64,000 bases of DNA. Source: Stichopus chloronotus (taxonomy: Eukaryota > Echinodermata > Holothuroidea > Aspidochirotida > Stichopodidae). The translations under genes and the position numbers were made by a program. The stretch lies in the NCBI GenBank assembly GCA_021234535.1, contig CM037845.1, forward strand, positions 4,864,501 to 4,928,500, given 5' to 3'. Shown piece by piece: positions 11,625 through 23,600 of the stretch (its first letter is position 1; every line of letters starts with the position of its first letter). The notes beneath the pieces were generated by a model that saw nothing but the letters and a program-made list of their open reading frames with translations, searched no databases and was not told where the DNA came from.

Positions 11625-14600
11625 TTAGGATATTCCAAGTGATAATTTTAATCTATTGAATTTTTCTCTTGTGTAATTATAAAATTTATAATCTATCTCC
11701 ATGATACTCCTCAGCTTATCCTGCACTTCAGCCGTTGGAACTGCCTTCCCCTTAGCTCGAAATTTTATCATTTCACTACCTGAAATATAAAAACAAATTG
11801 TACGATTTAGAAGTTTCGCATAGGCTACAGGCGGCAGGAATGTGATGCAATTCCGGCTGTGTTGCGTAGAAAAGTATATATCAGAGGTGGCCAACCTGCG
11901 GCCTGAGGGCCGAATGCCGGCGCCCACTCAGAGAGGCATCATACGGCCACCAACGGAACCCTCTTTTAAACAAGAATAAAAATGTAAAGTGAAGAAGAAA
12001 AGCAAACGAACGAAAAAGGAATTACAGCAAAGATACTATCCATACAATAAGCTAGTGATAATTGATATTTCTTGTCAAATCTTACACACTGCATTTGCCG
12101 AAATTACCGATCCCCCTCCCCTTTTCTTTGTCTTCGGCTTGCCATAGATATATCAACATGGGCACTACTTCACTCACACATTTTTTTTTTAGAGAAGAAT
12201 GATTGCGGGTGGACTAGCAACCTGCTCGACCCGCTACAATGTTCAAAGAAGGCAACGTGGCCCCTTGCTTAAAATAGGTTGGCCAACCCTGGCATATGTC
12301 AAGCAATTGAAATACATCAACGACAATCACATCCTCCACATGTATATTACATATGCATATGATTATCTTTGATTATATATGTACATGATTACTATGTCTT
12401 AACACATTGTTTAAAAGCCTACGCAATTGGTTGTATCTTCCACCCCTACCGGCATGTAAATCTTCCATATTCAGTAAATTGTGTAGTGAAAATTTTCGTG
12501 CGTGCAGGGGTTGTTGCATAAAATTCTTCTGTACAGTTGACTTGAAGAGATAACTAGTAGCCTTTGAGACAGTGTCTCATCAATCATATTCGTTATGGAC
12601 CCAACCTAGTAGAAACGAAATTCCAACACTGAAGGTTACAATCCAAAATTTTGAGATACTAATATTGAATAAATATAAGCGGAATGGTCTTTTTGCCCAC
12701 TGTATTCGCTTCACTGCTACTCCGTTATCAAAGGAAAGAAAACTAATAGAAATCTAATGTCTGGTATCATGCCCCCAATCACTGGTATCATGCCCCCAAT
12801 CCCTGGTATCATACACGCTTATCCCTGGTATCATGCCCCTAGTTCCTTCTTCATGCCCCCAACTTTATCCCCTGTTTATGTATACTTACTCTTGGCGTAT
12901 TTTTGATACATGTTAAACATCCCTTTAAAGTAACCCGGTAGAAGATGTTCCAACACTTTCAAGAAATCTTCATATTGTTCTGCCACACCGACAACAACGT
13001 ATTCCTCGAGGTTATGCATAGCTTTCTGCAATGCTCCCTCAGAAAGTTCCCTGAAAAAAAGAGAAAGAAAATAAGCAGCAACATTAAACATTAACCGAGT
13101 AGAACTACCCGGAAATATTTAGATAAATCTACAATGCTCGATGTAATCGAAACCAGGATGTAATACTGTTACGATTGTTGCAATAAGTAAAGGTCTCTTT
13201 GATGTGGCTGTTATGATCTTATAATGAGGAAAAGAGGTAATTATGTTTATCACACGGTACATCTTCAAATTAAGTTTTATCTTACTCCTTTCAATCTTTT
13301 TTTTTACTTTTTCATAATGCTTTCATTTGTGTTATTATAGATTTAATTTGTGTGTGTGTTCTGGATTTCTGTCATTCCACAGGCCTTTCGTTTAGCCTTT
13401 TTTTTTTCTGGGGGCTGAGTGCAGGACTGTCTATGCGTAAACATCGGTTGATGCGCGGAGTGTATTAGGAAATTTTCAAGATGGCCGAAAATGGCATTTC
13501 CCGAGTGTTCTGAGCTCCATTTATACACAGTTCATTTTTGCAATTTTTCAATTCATGCGAGAAACCTCATAACTATGAAAAAGGGTATTACGCGTCAAAC
13601 GGGCTGAGATGATACAGGAATTGTAATAAATTATGCATCCGCTTTTAACTATTCTTGAAGTACTTGGGCGAATATTGCCGGGAAGAGGGCGGGGGGGGGG
13701 GGCTGAACATACTGTCTGTCCCCATTTTTTCATTAGGGTTCTGAACCCAATGCCCCCCCCCCCTCTCCGGTTCTACCGTTATTGAGGGCCGTACTATTCT
13801 ACATACAGTCTGTCATTCTGGGGAAATGAAAACCTATGTATTTAGTTAGATTGAAATCGGAAATTAATTTATAATGCGATTGCCTCCTATTCGCATGCAT
13901 TTAGCTCAGGGAGGTCCTAGAGAGCTTTTTGCTATACAATCCTTTTCAAAGATTACAAGCAGGTAGGAATGAAGGTTACTTGGACGTCCCTGTAGAAGTT
14001 CGATACATCACACAAAAGTAAAACGGCACTCTAAGATGTTCTCATCCCCTTATGAATTGAAAGTTATCACGCCGGAGAAAATCTAACCGGATTAGCATAA
14101 CTCGTCATAACCGTCACGTTGTATCTCGTTCTCTAGCACCTCCCTAATAAGATCAAAACTCTATACTAGTCTGACTGCGGGAATATACATTTTCCTTCTT
14201 TTTTTTTGTCTTTTGTTGTCAAGTTTGTTGTTCAGTGTGCAAGAATCTCGAGGATGTCAACTGAATCAAGGAGGTAGATGTATTTCGCTGGGGGCAAATT
14301 ACAGGTGCTCTGCACACCTTCATAATTCATTTGAATTTCTCCTCTCGAAGATTATGAGTCCCGAAATAATACAAAAAAAAAAAAGATAATGTCCGTGACT
14401 CATTTTTTATACTTTTCCCGAGCGAGGTTAAAATTTCCCCTCCAATGTACATTACCAAAAAGTAGTGTGGTCCGTTTCAAGACTAGGGTTGAAACGAAGA
14501 ATATAAACATTATATGCCATCGCCCCTGTCCACTGAGAAGTTGTAAAAACGATCACAGGAGCAGCTGTTACAACCGATAATGTAAAAATTAACCGATAAT

Positions 14601-17600
14601 GTAAAACGACCGATAATGTAAAAACAATACCGATAATGTAAAAACAACCGATAGAGTAAAAAAAAAATACCTATAATGTAAAAAACTCTTTGAACCGATA
14701 ATGTAAAAAAAAATACCGATAATGTAAAAAAAAAATTACCGATAATGTAAAAACTGTTCTAAAAACGATTTCACACGGTCCTACGTTCATGTGTATATGC
14801 AAATGCGTATGTACGTAGGTATGTAGGTAGGAAGTTAGGTAAATAAGCAGGCAGTGGGACAGGCGGACAGGCGGTTAGGCAGATTGATAGGTAGGTTTGT
14901 GCACCATACAATTTCTTTCAAATCATGTACGTTTGCTACGCGCCACACTACTGTTACTTGAAGATCTGAAGTAAGGGTCACTGAAAGTACTGGTGTAGGT
15001 CTGTACATGCACCATGCACCAATTCTCGATATTTTTTCCACGTGCTTCGCATAAGTCTACTATAAATTAATGCCTCATTTATAGTGATGTACCGCTGTGC
15101 GTACCAAAATTACACCTGGGGGAAGTAGGATTTCCTCAAGAAAACCCAACACCGTTAAGGGGAGTGTATCGTGCCCCCATGACGCCTTCGGCGCCGTTTG
15201 ATTTTCCAATGATCAGGGTTTGCCCCCCACTTTCATATGTCAAATCCCGCTCCTGTCTAAAAGTACATAACAACTACATTTAAATTAATACTCATTTACT
15301 ATATATACATATTGATATGTATACATGTTTACTATATAGCTATTCTGCTTGATTTATCATCTTCACCTCTACCCATATGGAGGAATGAATTTCTCTCCCC
15401 GGAATTTGGAATAGTGATATTATTTTCATAATCAACTTTATGCAAATGACTATTGGGATAAGACAAGGGGTGCGATAGGTGACTCTCTTTGCCATTGGTG
15501 ACCTTGGTGACTTTTTGGTTTGAAACGACAGACCAGTGAGTATACATATCCAATAGCGTAGGCCACAGCGTTTCTTTCATGCCCCTTTCTGGAGCGACAA
15601 GGAAGAATTCCTAACCCAGTCTTAAACCACTTTGGCTACACTCAGACACAACATATTAGCTATGTATGTTGTGTTAAGTGAGGTAGGGTCCCCCATGCCC
15701 AGTGGCGGCGCCAGAATGTCAGACTTGGGGGGGCAAACTGAGGGCAGAAGAAAATGTTGGGGGGACAAAGATTTTCGCGCGCAGCGCGAAACCGAGCGCG
15801 AAGTGCGAGGCGTTGCGGTTGGGGTCCAGGGGCCCGCCTTAGGGCCCCTGGTGGGGTCCAGGGGGCGACGCCCCCGGAAGCTCTGAGGTTTAAGCATATC
15901 TCTGGCTGGAAAATTAAGTCCCAAGAGAGGTATATTATTCGTTTTTATATTATTCATTTTTTCGGTTGACCTTACTCCAAGGTTCCCAACTTTTTTCTTT
16001 GGGGGTATTATTTCACATTTACGCGGTGCCACCGAGTACATACACACACCCACACACACACACATAGGCTACATACACTTCCATTCCTATATTTAGGAAA
16101 ACAACCACCTACCCGCCCTTCCCTTATGCTGGACGGTAAACATTCCAGAGAAAATTGGTCTGACCAGGCTGGCCTACTGCTGAAGTGGCTATGGGCATGA
16201 TATTAAAGTGGCAGCCTGTGTAACATAAATTAGTCATTTATCAATCATGGATCCCAGGAAGCTGTTCTTATTTAGTCCAATGCCAATACATAGTTTTGTG
16301 ATTAAATTAATTTTGGATGAGTACAAGATCTGATTAGGAAGGGTGAGAGCAACTGGGGAAGGGCAACTGGGCAAGGAAAAAATCTGGGGGAATGCCCCCT
16401 CATGCCCCCCCCCCCCCCCGTAGCGCCGCCACTGCCCATGCCTTATTTTTGCTTAACATTCACAAATACAGTGTTACTTTTGTGACCCCATTTATATAGG
16501 CCTACACTCATAAACTCACATAGGCTGCATAAGCACATACGCATGCAATCACAAACCTATACCTATCTGCCTCCCCGTCTGTACGCTGTCGCACTGCCTG
16601 CCCATTTACCTACCTACATGCCTACGTACATGCGCACTTACATACACACATGTACGTAGGACAGTACGAAATTGTCGTGAGGACAGTTCTTACATTATCG
16701 GTAAAAAATGTGTTACCTATGCCTATACATAAATGTCTACCCACCTACTTACACACATTTACGTGGGGCCATATGAAATTGTCTTTAGGACAGTTTTTAC
16801 ATTATCGGTAACTTTTTTTTTACATTATCGGTAAACGAGCGTTTTAACACTATCGGTAATTTTTTACGTTATCGGTTCAAAGAGTTGTTACACTATCAGT
16901 ATTTTTTTTTTTACACAATCGGTCGTTTTTACATTATCGGTAATTTTTTTTCACATTATCGGTCGTTTTTACATTATCGATTAATTTTTACATTATCGGT
17001 TGTAACAGCAGTTTCTGTGTTATACTCACTCGCACTCTGGGTCATAGCCACAAAAGTATCTCGTAATAATCCCCTGGGCGGAGTTCCCCACACATTCTGG
17101 ACGAGAGCGAAGGACACATTCATTTATGGTCTGCAATGTAAACGCCAGACACAATTTCACAAAACGTACTAACAGTAGACCGGGTAAACAGGCGCGGCAC
17201 TATTTCACACCATTTGAAACAAAATCATATTCTATTCAATATGGGATTCTAACTCTTTTTTAAAACAAAATAACAGTGACATAAAATGTATAGCAGTTGG
17301 TGAGCTTGCAGTTACCCCCGTAGCGGACGAGTTTTTTCGTTCAGTTACTCGCTACGAAAAACTAACAGACATATACTAGGGACGGCCTCCAAAGAGGCCC
17401 TACGTAGGCTAGCTTGCAGTACGCCCCTACAAGGCCACACTCAGGTTCCCACGATGCGCATCTGTGTAAATATGTCCTAAAGTGATTGCGTGCGTAGGCA
17501 AATGATAAAAACATTGAAATTCATGTTTAAAAGTTTGGTAAGGCTTTTAACTCGAACCATCCAGACAATTTGGGAAAATAAATAGGTTTCAGGTGATTAA

Positions 17601-20600
17601 TTCTGCCATATATTTTCAAATTTTTTGAGCATAACTACAAAAAAAAAAATACTATAATGTAGTGGTTGAAAATTTTCATTCAAATCAACCGTGTGCTTCT
17701 TTAAAAACAAAAACAAAAAGACAATGGACAATATACTAGTGCTCATTATTCAGGTAGTAAAACAATTCAGGATCACTGACTCGGCAATGATGTGATCAGT
17801 TTGTAGGTCGTTTGTAACTACAGTGCTTCCTCTCACCAAAGGCTACAATTCCTGAAGGCTACCAAAGAGCGACGACTTGAGTAGTATATTTTGATGCACC
17901 AATAAGGTCCTGTACTGTAGCATATTCCTTATATGTGCTCATTGTGAGAACAGTTAAGTTTCAAATATGATTTCTGTTTCTTAACTGTTTTTATGCCAAT
18001 CTCGTTACTTTTCAAAGAAGTCACGGTTACGTCGCCGGTCCATGTACAACCTCGCGAGTACATTTAAAAGTTCACAAAAAAGTTAAGACAAAACAATCCC
18101 GTACTTCTTGTTTTTTAGTACACACGCGATGACTGTAAGTTTACTTTTATACTGTAGAGATATATTAGCGATATATATTTTTATGGTTCACGCCTGCTGA
18201 TATACGTTAAGTACAAGCAAGAACCAGACAATTCTGTTTAATGTGGTAGTTTTAATAAGACTATTAGATGCACCACAGTTGTCAATTTAATATTTGTTTG
18301 CATGTACCATTTGTGAGCTGTGTGGTTGTAATCGCATTGCTCATTTGAACATTGTACCATAACGTTGCAAATGTCACATTGTAACCATGAATAATTTTGT
18401 TCTAGATGGAATGCACGACTGTAGCAACGGGGGAAAATATATAATCCACCCTGCTCAGCACTCTCATCCCTAAATGACCCCGTCCCCTCCCTCCCGCAGC
18501 TTGAAACTCGTACTTTCGCTAGTTTCCCAAGAATGAAGGAGGAAACACATGCGCATGCGTACACGCGTTACATGGCTCACTAAATAGTGTACCTCGTTCG
18601 TAAAACCTGTAGAGAGTTTGTGCAGTTTCCTCAAGTTGGTAAATTTTCCGTCTCCATTGCGCACGAAGTAATACTGAGAAACTAATCGATTGATGGGATC
18701 TCGAATCAAATTAAAATAAAGCGGCCTTCTGTCCCTGCAGTGTTAGAAGATAATAGGGTGTAAGAGAGAGGGAGAGGGAGAGTTAGAAAACAAAACAATC
18801 GAGAATAAGAGTATATATGGCATTCGGAAGACAAATCATACACCCATGTTAAGACACAGTTTGAGCATACACAGACAATGACAACATTGAAGTCAGCTAA
18901 TGAAATATGCTTTTTCACTTTGAGAAATTGGTTTCGGCTGTCCAGAAAATTATCTCTTATTTCTTATCCCCAACTCACACCCATATATACTCACAAGGTA
19001 CTTCAACAAAGCGTGGATGTACTATATACATACAGTAATTTCTTTCAATTTACATCGGCGACTGTTGGTGGGGAGGGGTTCCAAAGGAATGTGAAATTTT
19101 AATTAATGCATTTAAATTGCCAAAACAGTGTGCTATAAGTTTATTCGTAGCTTCTCAAGCATTTAAAACCAAAGTTCATTTTGTGGCTATCCTCTGTTTA
19201 ACATGTCCCAGGAAGTATGGAAATCTACATACCGTAATGAACCTATCCTGCACAATACTTATTGACTAATTTCTCCTTCATGGTCGAATTCTATGACGTA
19301 ATCATATGAGAACAATGACATAACACTGTACTACTCCCATATAGGAATGACTTGAGATCGTCACTGCACCTTTCACTTTGATCTATATCGATATGTTAAC
19401 CATTGTAAATATCATAAAGAACTACGTCTCTTTAGATAAATATATACCTTTGAGAAGAACCAAAACAAACGCCACCTAGCGGTTGTATACTGCATATGCC
19501 TACTATAAATTTTGCCTTTGAATAATGGTCCACAGCATCATTATGACGTCAGTGCCACACATCCACATAATCAAACTCAATCACATTTAATCCGTCAATA
19601 GCAAAGGTTACTTATTTTTTAATTTACGTATGATGTTTATTCACGATGTGATGACATCATACCAGTCGTTTTATTATATAACACGGGGCCATACTGGAGC
19701 TATGCAAATACGTATACTTGCGGTTTAAGTGTTTTATCCTCGCTAAAATCCACGTAGTAAACATGGCCGTGAAGCAATGTCCCAACTTTGACGGTACTTA
19801 AACGTTCCCGTAGTATCCCTTTGTACAGGTTTGGTTTCCGGTCCTTATTGTTTCGTAACTGCCGCTCTATTTTCTGGTTTGAATATAAAGCAAAAGCAAA
19901 AAAAAAAAAAGTTCTTTTCGAGCTGTGTTAAAGCTTTGTGAGTATGGACTTAACTTGTAGGCTACTTGATAATACTGCATATACAAGTATGACTTGTATA
20001 TATTCTAAGTCGTAATATTTGTGCATTGGAAATTCATGCATGTCTTACATTAAACTGTCTAAATTTGCTCTATTCTTGTGCAAACATCACTTATTAGCCA
20101 TTTGGCGATTTTCGTTTCCTGCTTTTTACTTCAAATATGATACATGTCTTCTGGTGTTTGTAGCTGGTTCAAAATTAGGAAGCGGGTACCCAACGTCCAT
20201 AATCGTCGGTTACTGAGTACAACTTACGTCACTCTGTGTCAGTATATTCTGCATACTGATGTAACATCACGTTACCTTACGTTCGGATATGACAATGTGG
20301 TGGTTATAGTTGCATACAGCTGAATTGTAGTAGTGGTACAATTATGTACACTAATGAAATTTTGGATCAGGGTAGCAAATTTCAAAACTCGATCCCAGGA
20401 TCTCGGTCGGGTTCCTACGGATCCGATGCAAGTTTAACACTTATTTCTACACTGATGGAGATGCATAACATATGTGGCTTCGCCGTTACTGTCCATGGAA
20501 GATGTCAGCTGCTCCGCATTCATTTAAAGACAAATAATCTTCATCCCGAGTGTGATTTTAAAATTGGGGGAAAGCAAAATTCTCTGTTGGTGACTACCCT

Positions 20601-23600
20601 TTGATAGACATCCGAGTTAACAAAATTCAAAAAATGCAGGTTAGCTCATACCTGTTCTAAACATGCACAGAGAGTGTTCTGATTACACAATTACACAAGG
20701 GTCTAGTATGCTCACTAAGACATCCCTCAAGCAATGAACTAGGTTTGGGTCTGCAGAAGACGGAGAAGCTAAAGTCAGTGTGGGTGGAGCTTGAATTAGT
20801 CAAGTAGGCAGAATTTGCACTGTCTGGTTAGATGACTATCTGTCTTTAATGTCACGTCCAAGTGGACGTCTTTTTTTGATTGAGAGCGCCCTCAGATAGA
20901 TATACGAGGGCACAATTTACTCTGCTTGACTATGGTTCCTATATAGCACTGATAGCACCCATGGATCAATTCCTCTTTTATATAAGAGCAAGTTAAGTGT
21001 TGGCCAATAACCCATGGCGGCACCAGGATTTTAGATTTGGGAGGGCAAAAGAAAGTGTTGGGGAGGTAAAAATTTCGCGTGTAGGGCGAGCTTAGAGAGT
21101 AGGATCCAGGGGCCCGTCGCACTGGGCCCCTAGTGGGGTCCAGGGCAAAACCTAACCAGAGATCCAGGGGCAAACCCCCCCCCCCCCAAAGCTATGGGGC
21201 TTTAGAATATCTTTGGATGAAAAATTATATCCCAGCTAGGATAGGTATATTTTTATTCAAATTGTATCATTAAACGCAAAGATTCCTATGAAAGGATTTT
21301 AATTGTTTCGGCTATTGCTCTCTAAGTTGACAAGATGATGAAAAGTTAGGACCCCTCATAGGGTAGAGTGGCAAGTCCCCGGTGGGAAACTCTGAGGTTT
21401 TAGCATATCTCTGGTGAAAAATTGATTCTTATGAACTTCCCAGAACAGACAGGTAAATTCAAAATTATTAATTTATACAGGGAATATACGTGTATGTCTT
21501 TGTCAGGTCATTTCAACTGAGTTGGCCGGGGGTTGGTGGGGGAATGGGGTAATGCTCTGACTGTGGGTAAATGCCGCCCATGCTGTCTCGGTGTCGCCCC
21601 TATCACAGACGTGCTTTAATAAAGGGTATCTTTTTTTTAGATCTAACAGCAGAAGTATCGTAGAAGGTAACAATAGCCTATAACACTGTTCTGTACCATC
21701 GTAACACCCATGGAGATATAGGGACCCTGTGCTTAGCTAGAGTGTCTTTATTAAGGAACTGCAGACGACGAGAAAGGCAGTCCGTAAGGGACTCTCCCCT
21801 TGGCCTAATAATAAAAGATAATACACAATTTCAGCTGCTCGACGTAAATTTCTAACCAACCGTAAATTCTAAGACAACTTAGACTAACCGATTTCATCCT
21901 CGAAGTCATAACTTCCCTCGGAATGCCGTTGACGCGGTGACTGTGTTTTGCAAGCATTTTGGCAACATTAACAAATGTTCTGCTGCCACACTTCGGCACT
22001 CTGTTGTACAATACTGTATAGCCCTGAGAGATACACGATGTGGAACATTAAAAGAAGTGAAAAGTAAAAGAAGTGAAATCAGTTACTAAACTTGCTATTG
22101 ATATATTTCAAGGGATAAACTAAGTCGGGGCCAGTGTGGCAGGAAATACCGTCCGTCACTTATAGGATATCTCTGCGTAAGGAAAATCTGTCCCCGTTAA
22201 GGCTGTGTCCTACAGACACTTTCCTCAATCTTTTATGTCACAGTAAATTGTGTCCTACCTAGATCTAGAAGATCACCTAGTGCTTTTGCCCGCACAACGG
22301 AAGTGTATTACTCATGCACCTGTTGGATGCGTTCATAGTACCAAGGGTATGTAAGCTAGAAAAGCAGTGCACACCGGCTTCGAAGGTTACAGCGCTTAAA
22401 CATCTGATGTTGCTTGCCGCGGGTGTCTCTTACTAATCACTTTTTAGTACTCTGGATGGTTGATGGCATTGGCAGTTCAACATTACCTGCAGCATCAGCA
22501 ACAAGTTCAAGAGTTCGATCTCTGCACGCGGACATAAAACACTAGATACCAACAAAGTTTCCTGTTGGAAAGTGTCCGGCCGGACAGAAAATACTGTTTA
22601 CCGGACAGAATTCCACTCGGCATGATCGTCCTACTGACACATTCTCCGTGAATTACAGTCCGTAGGACATGCGGATACTACCTCCTGTCACACCGGATTC
22701 AATTTCGGACTCGAGTCCTGGTTTCCTGGACTCAGAATAAGCCCCGAATGGGAGTTCATGGAATCTACATTTGCCTGGAAAGGGCTGAAACTGGATTCGG
22801 ACTCGAGTCCAGCTGAGTCTGTAAAGTGTCACAAATTTACTGCTGTCAATCACAGGGATGTGGGGTGCGGGGTTGCGGACGTACCACTTTCCAGGCCAGG
22901 TGGAGTTCCGCTCAAAATTTTTTTTTTTAAAAAAAAAGGAAAAAAATCCTCTGAAAAATAAATCAGTTTTTAAAATATAGGAATTTCTGAAGATATATTC
23001 AATTCCATGGTATGAAATAAATGTAGCAAAATTTTGCATTAAGCGCTCAATCCTCTATCAGCAAACGGTTTTCAAAGAGGACTCGATGTCCAAGCCTGAA
23101 AATCTGCTCAGGAAGATATTAAGCTTGCTATCATTAAATTTAGCATCATTTTTTATATAACCTACTTAACGTCAGCAAAAATTTTTCAAAGGTGCATGAG
23201 GGCAACACCTGCGGGCCAGGTTGAATTCCACTCAAAACAAAATCCTCACAAAGGGCTCAGGAAGTTAAAAAAAAAAATGAAAAGCAGGTACAAACAGAAA
23301 CGATGATTTAATTAAAATCAATACAACTTAAAAATTAGGTATGTCTGGAGGTCATTCATTTTAAATCTAGCATCAACCGCAGCACAATTTTACTTCCAGG
23401 TCACCTTCCTAAGCAAAATTTTCTAAATTTAGATATCCGGAGGGGGACACCCCTCCCATTTACCCCTGCAGGACAACGATCAGTCATCACGGTTCCAACA
23501 TATCAAATACTGAACCCCATCCCTCTCCCGACTCAGATCAACCAACAGTAAAACGTGTGAATCCAACCGTCGCAAATTTGCCTCTAGTCGATGAGACTAT

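Larger units (their letters stand above)
14565..17008. mobile_element. Foldback-type element with inverted 16-bp unit arrays
   Basis: The left end starts CTGTTACAACCGATAATG and the right end is its reverse complement. The left arm (14565-~14910) carries about nine direct copies of ACCGATAATGTAAAA. The right arm (~16530-17008) carries about eleven copies of the reverse complement, some altered. Inside the arrays both arms continue as inverted copies rich in TAGGTAGG/CCTACCTA. A CAG trinucleotide flanks each end (14562-14564 and 17009-17011), a possible 3-bp target duplication. The middle holds no transposase frame and has a nested hAT MITE. The right end lies inside intron 5 of the UST-like gene, 18 bases from exon 5 after the CAG flank. 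The superfamily is unknown. Confidence 0.8.

Noticed and set aside
14573..14755. Regular short repeats that look like a CRISPR array
   Set aside because: The spacers are only A-tracts of variable length, there is an inverted partner array, and the genome is animal; it is a transposon arm.
15622..16065. 147-codon minus-strand open frame
   Set aside because: It lies in the GC-rich core of the hAT MITE; the arginine/proline-rich translation reflects composition.
19680..19721. Read-through of UST-like exon 3 into KPQVYV, which resembles the UST QPVYI block
   Set aside because: The frame hits a stop within ~10 codons, and exon 4 already supplies the PLYFNLIRDP block; the similarity is best treated as chance.
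22490..22530. B-box-like GAGTTCGATCTC
   Set aside because: No A box or tRNA fold upstream at the right distance.
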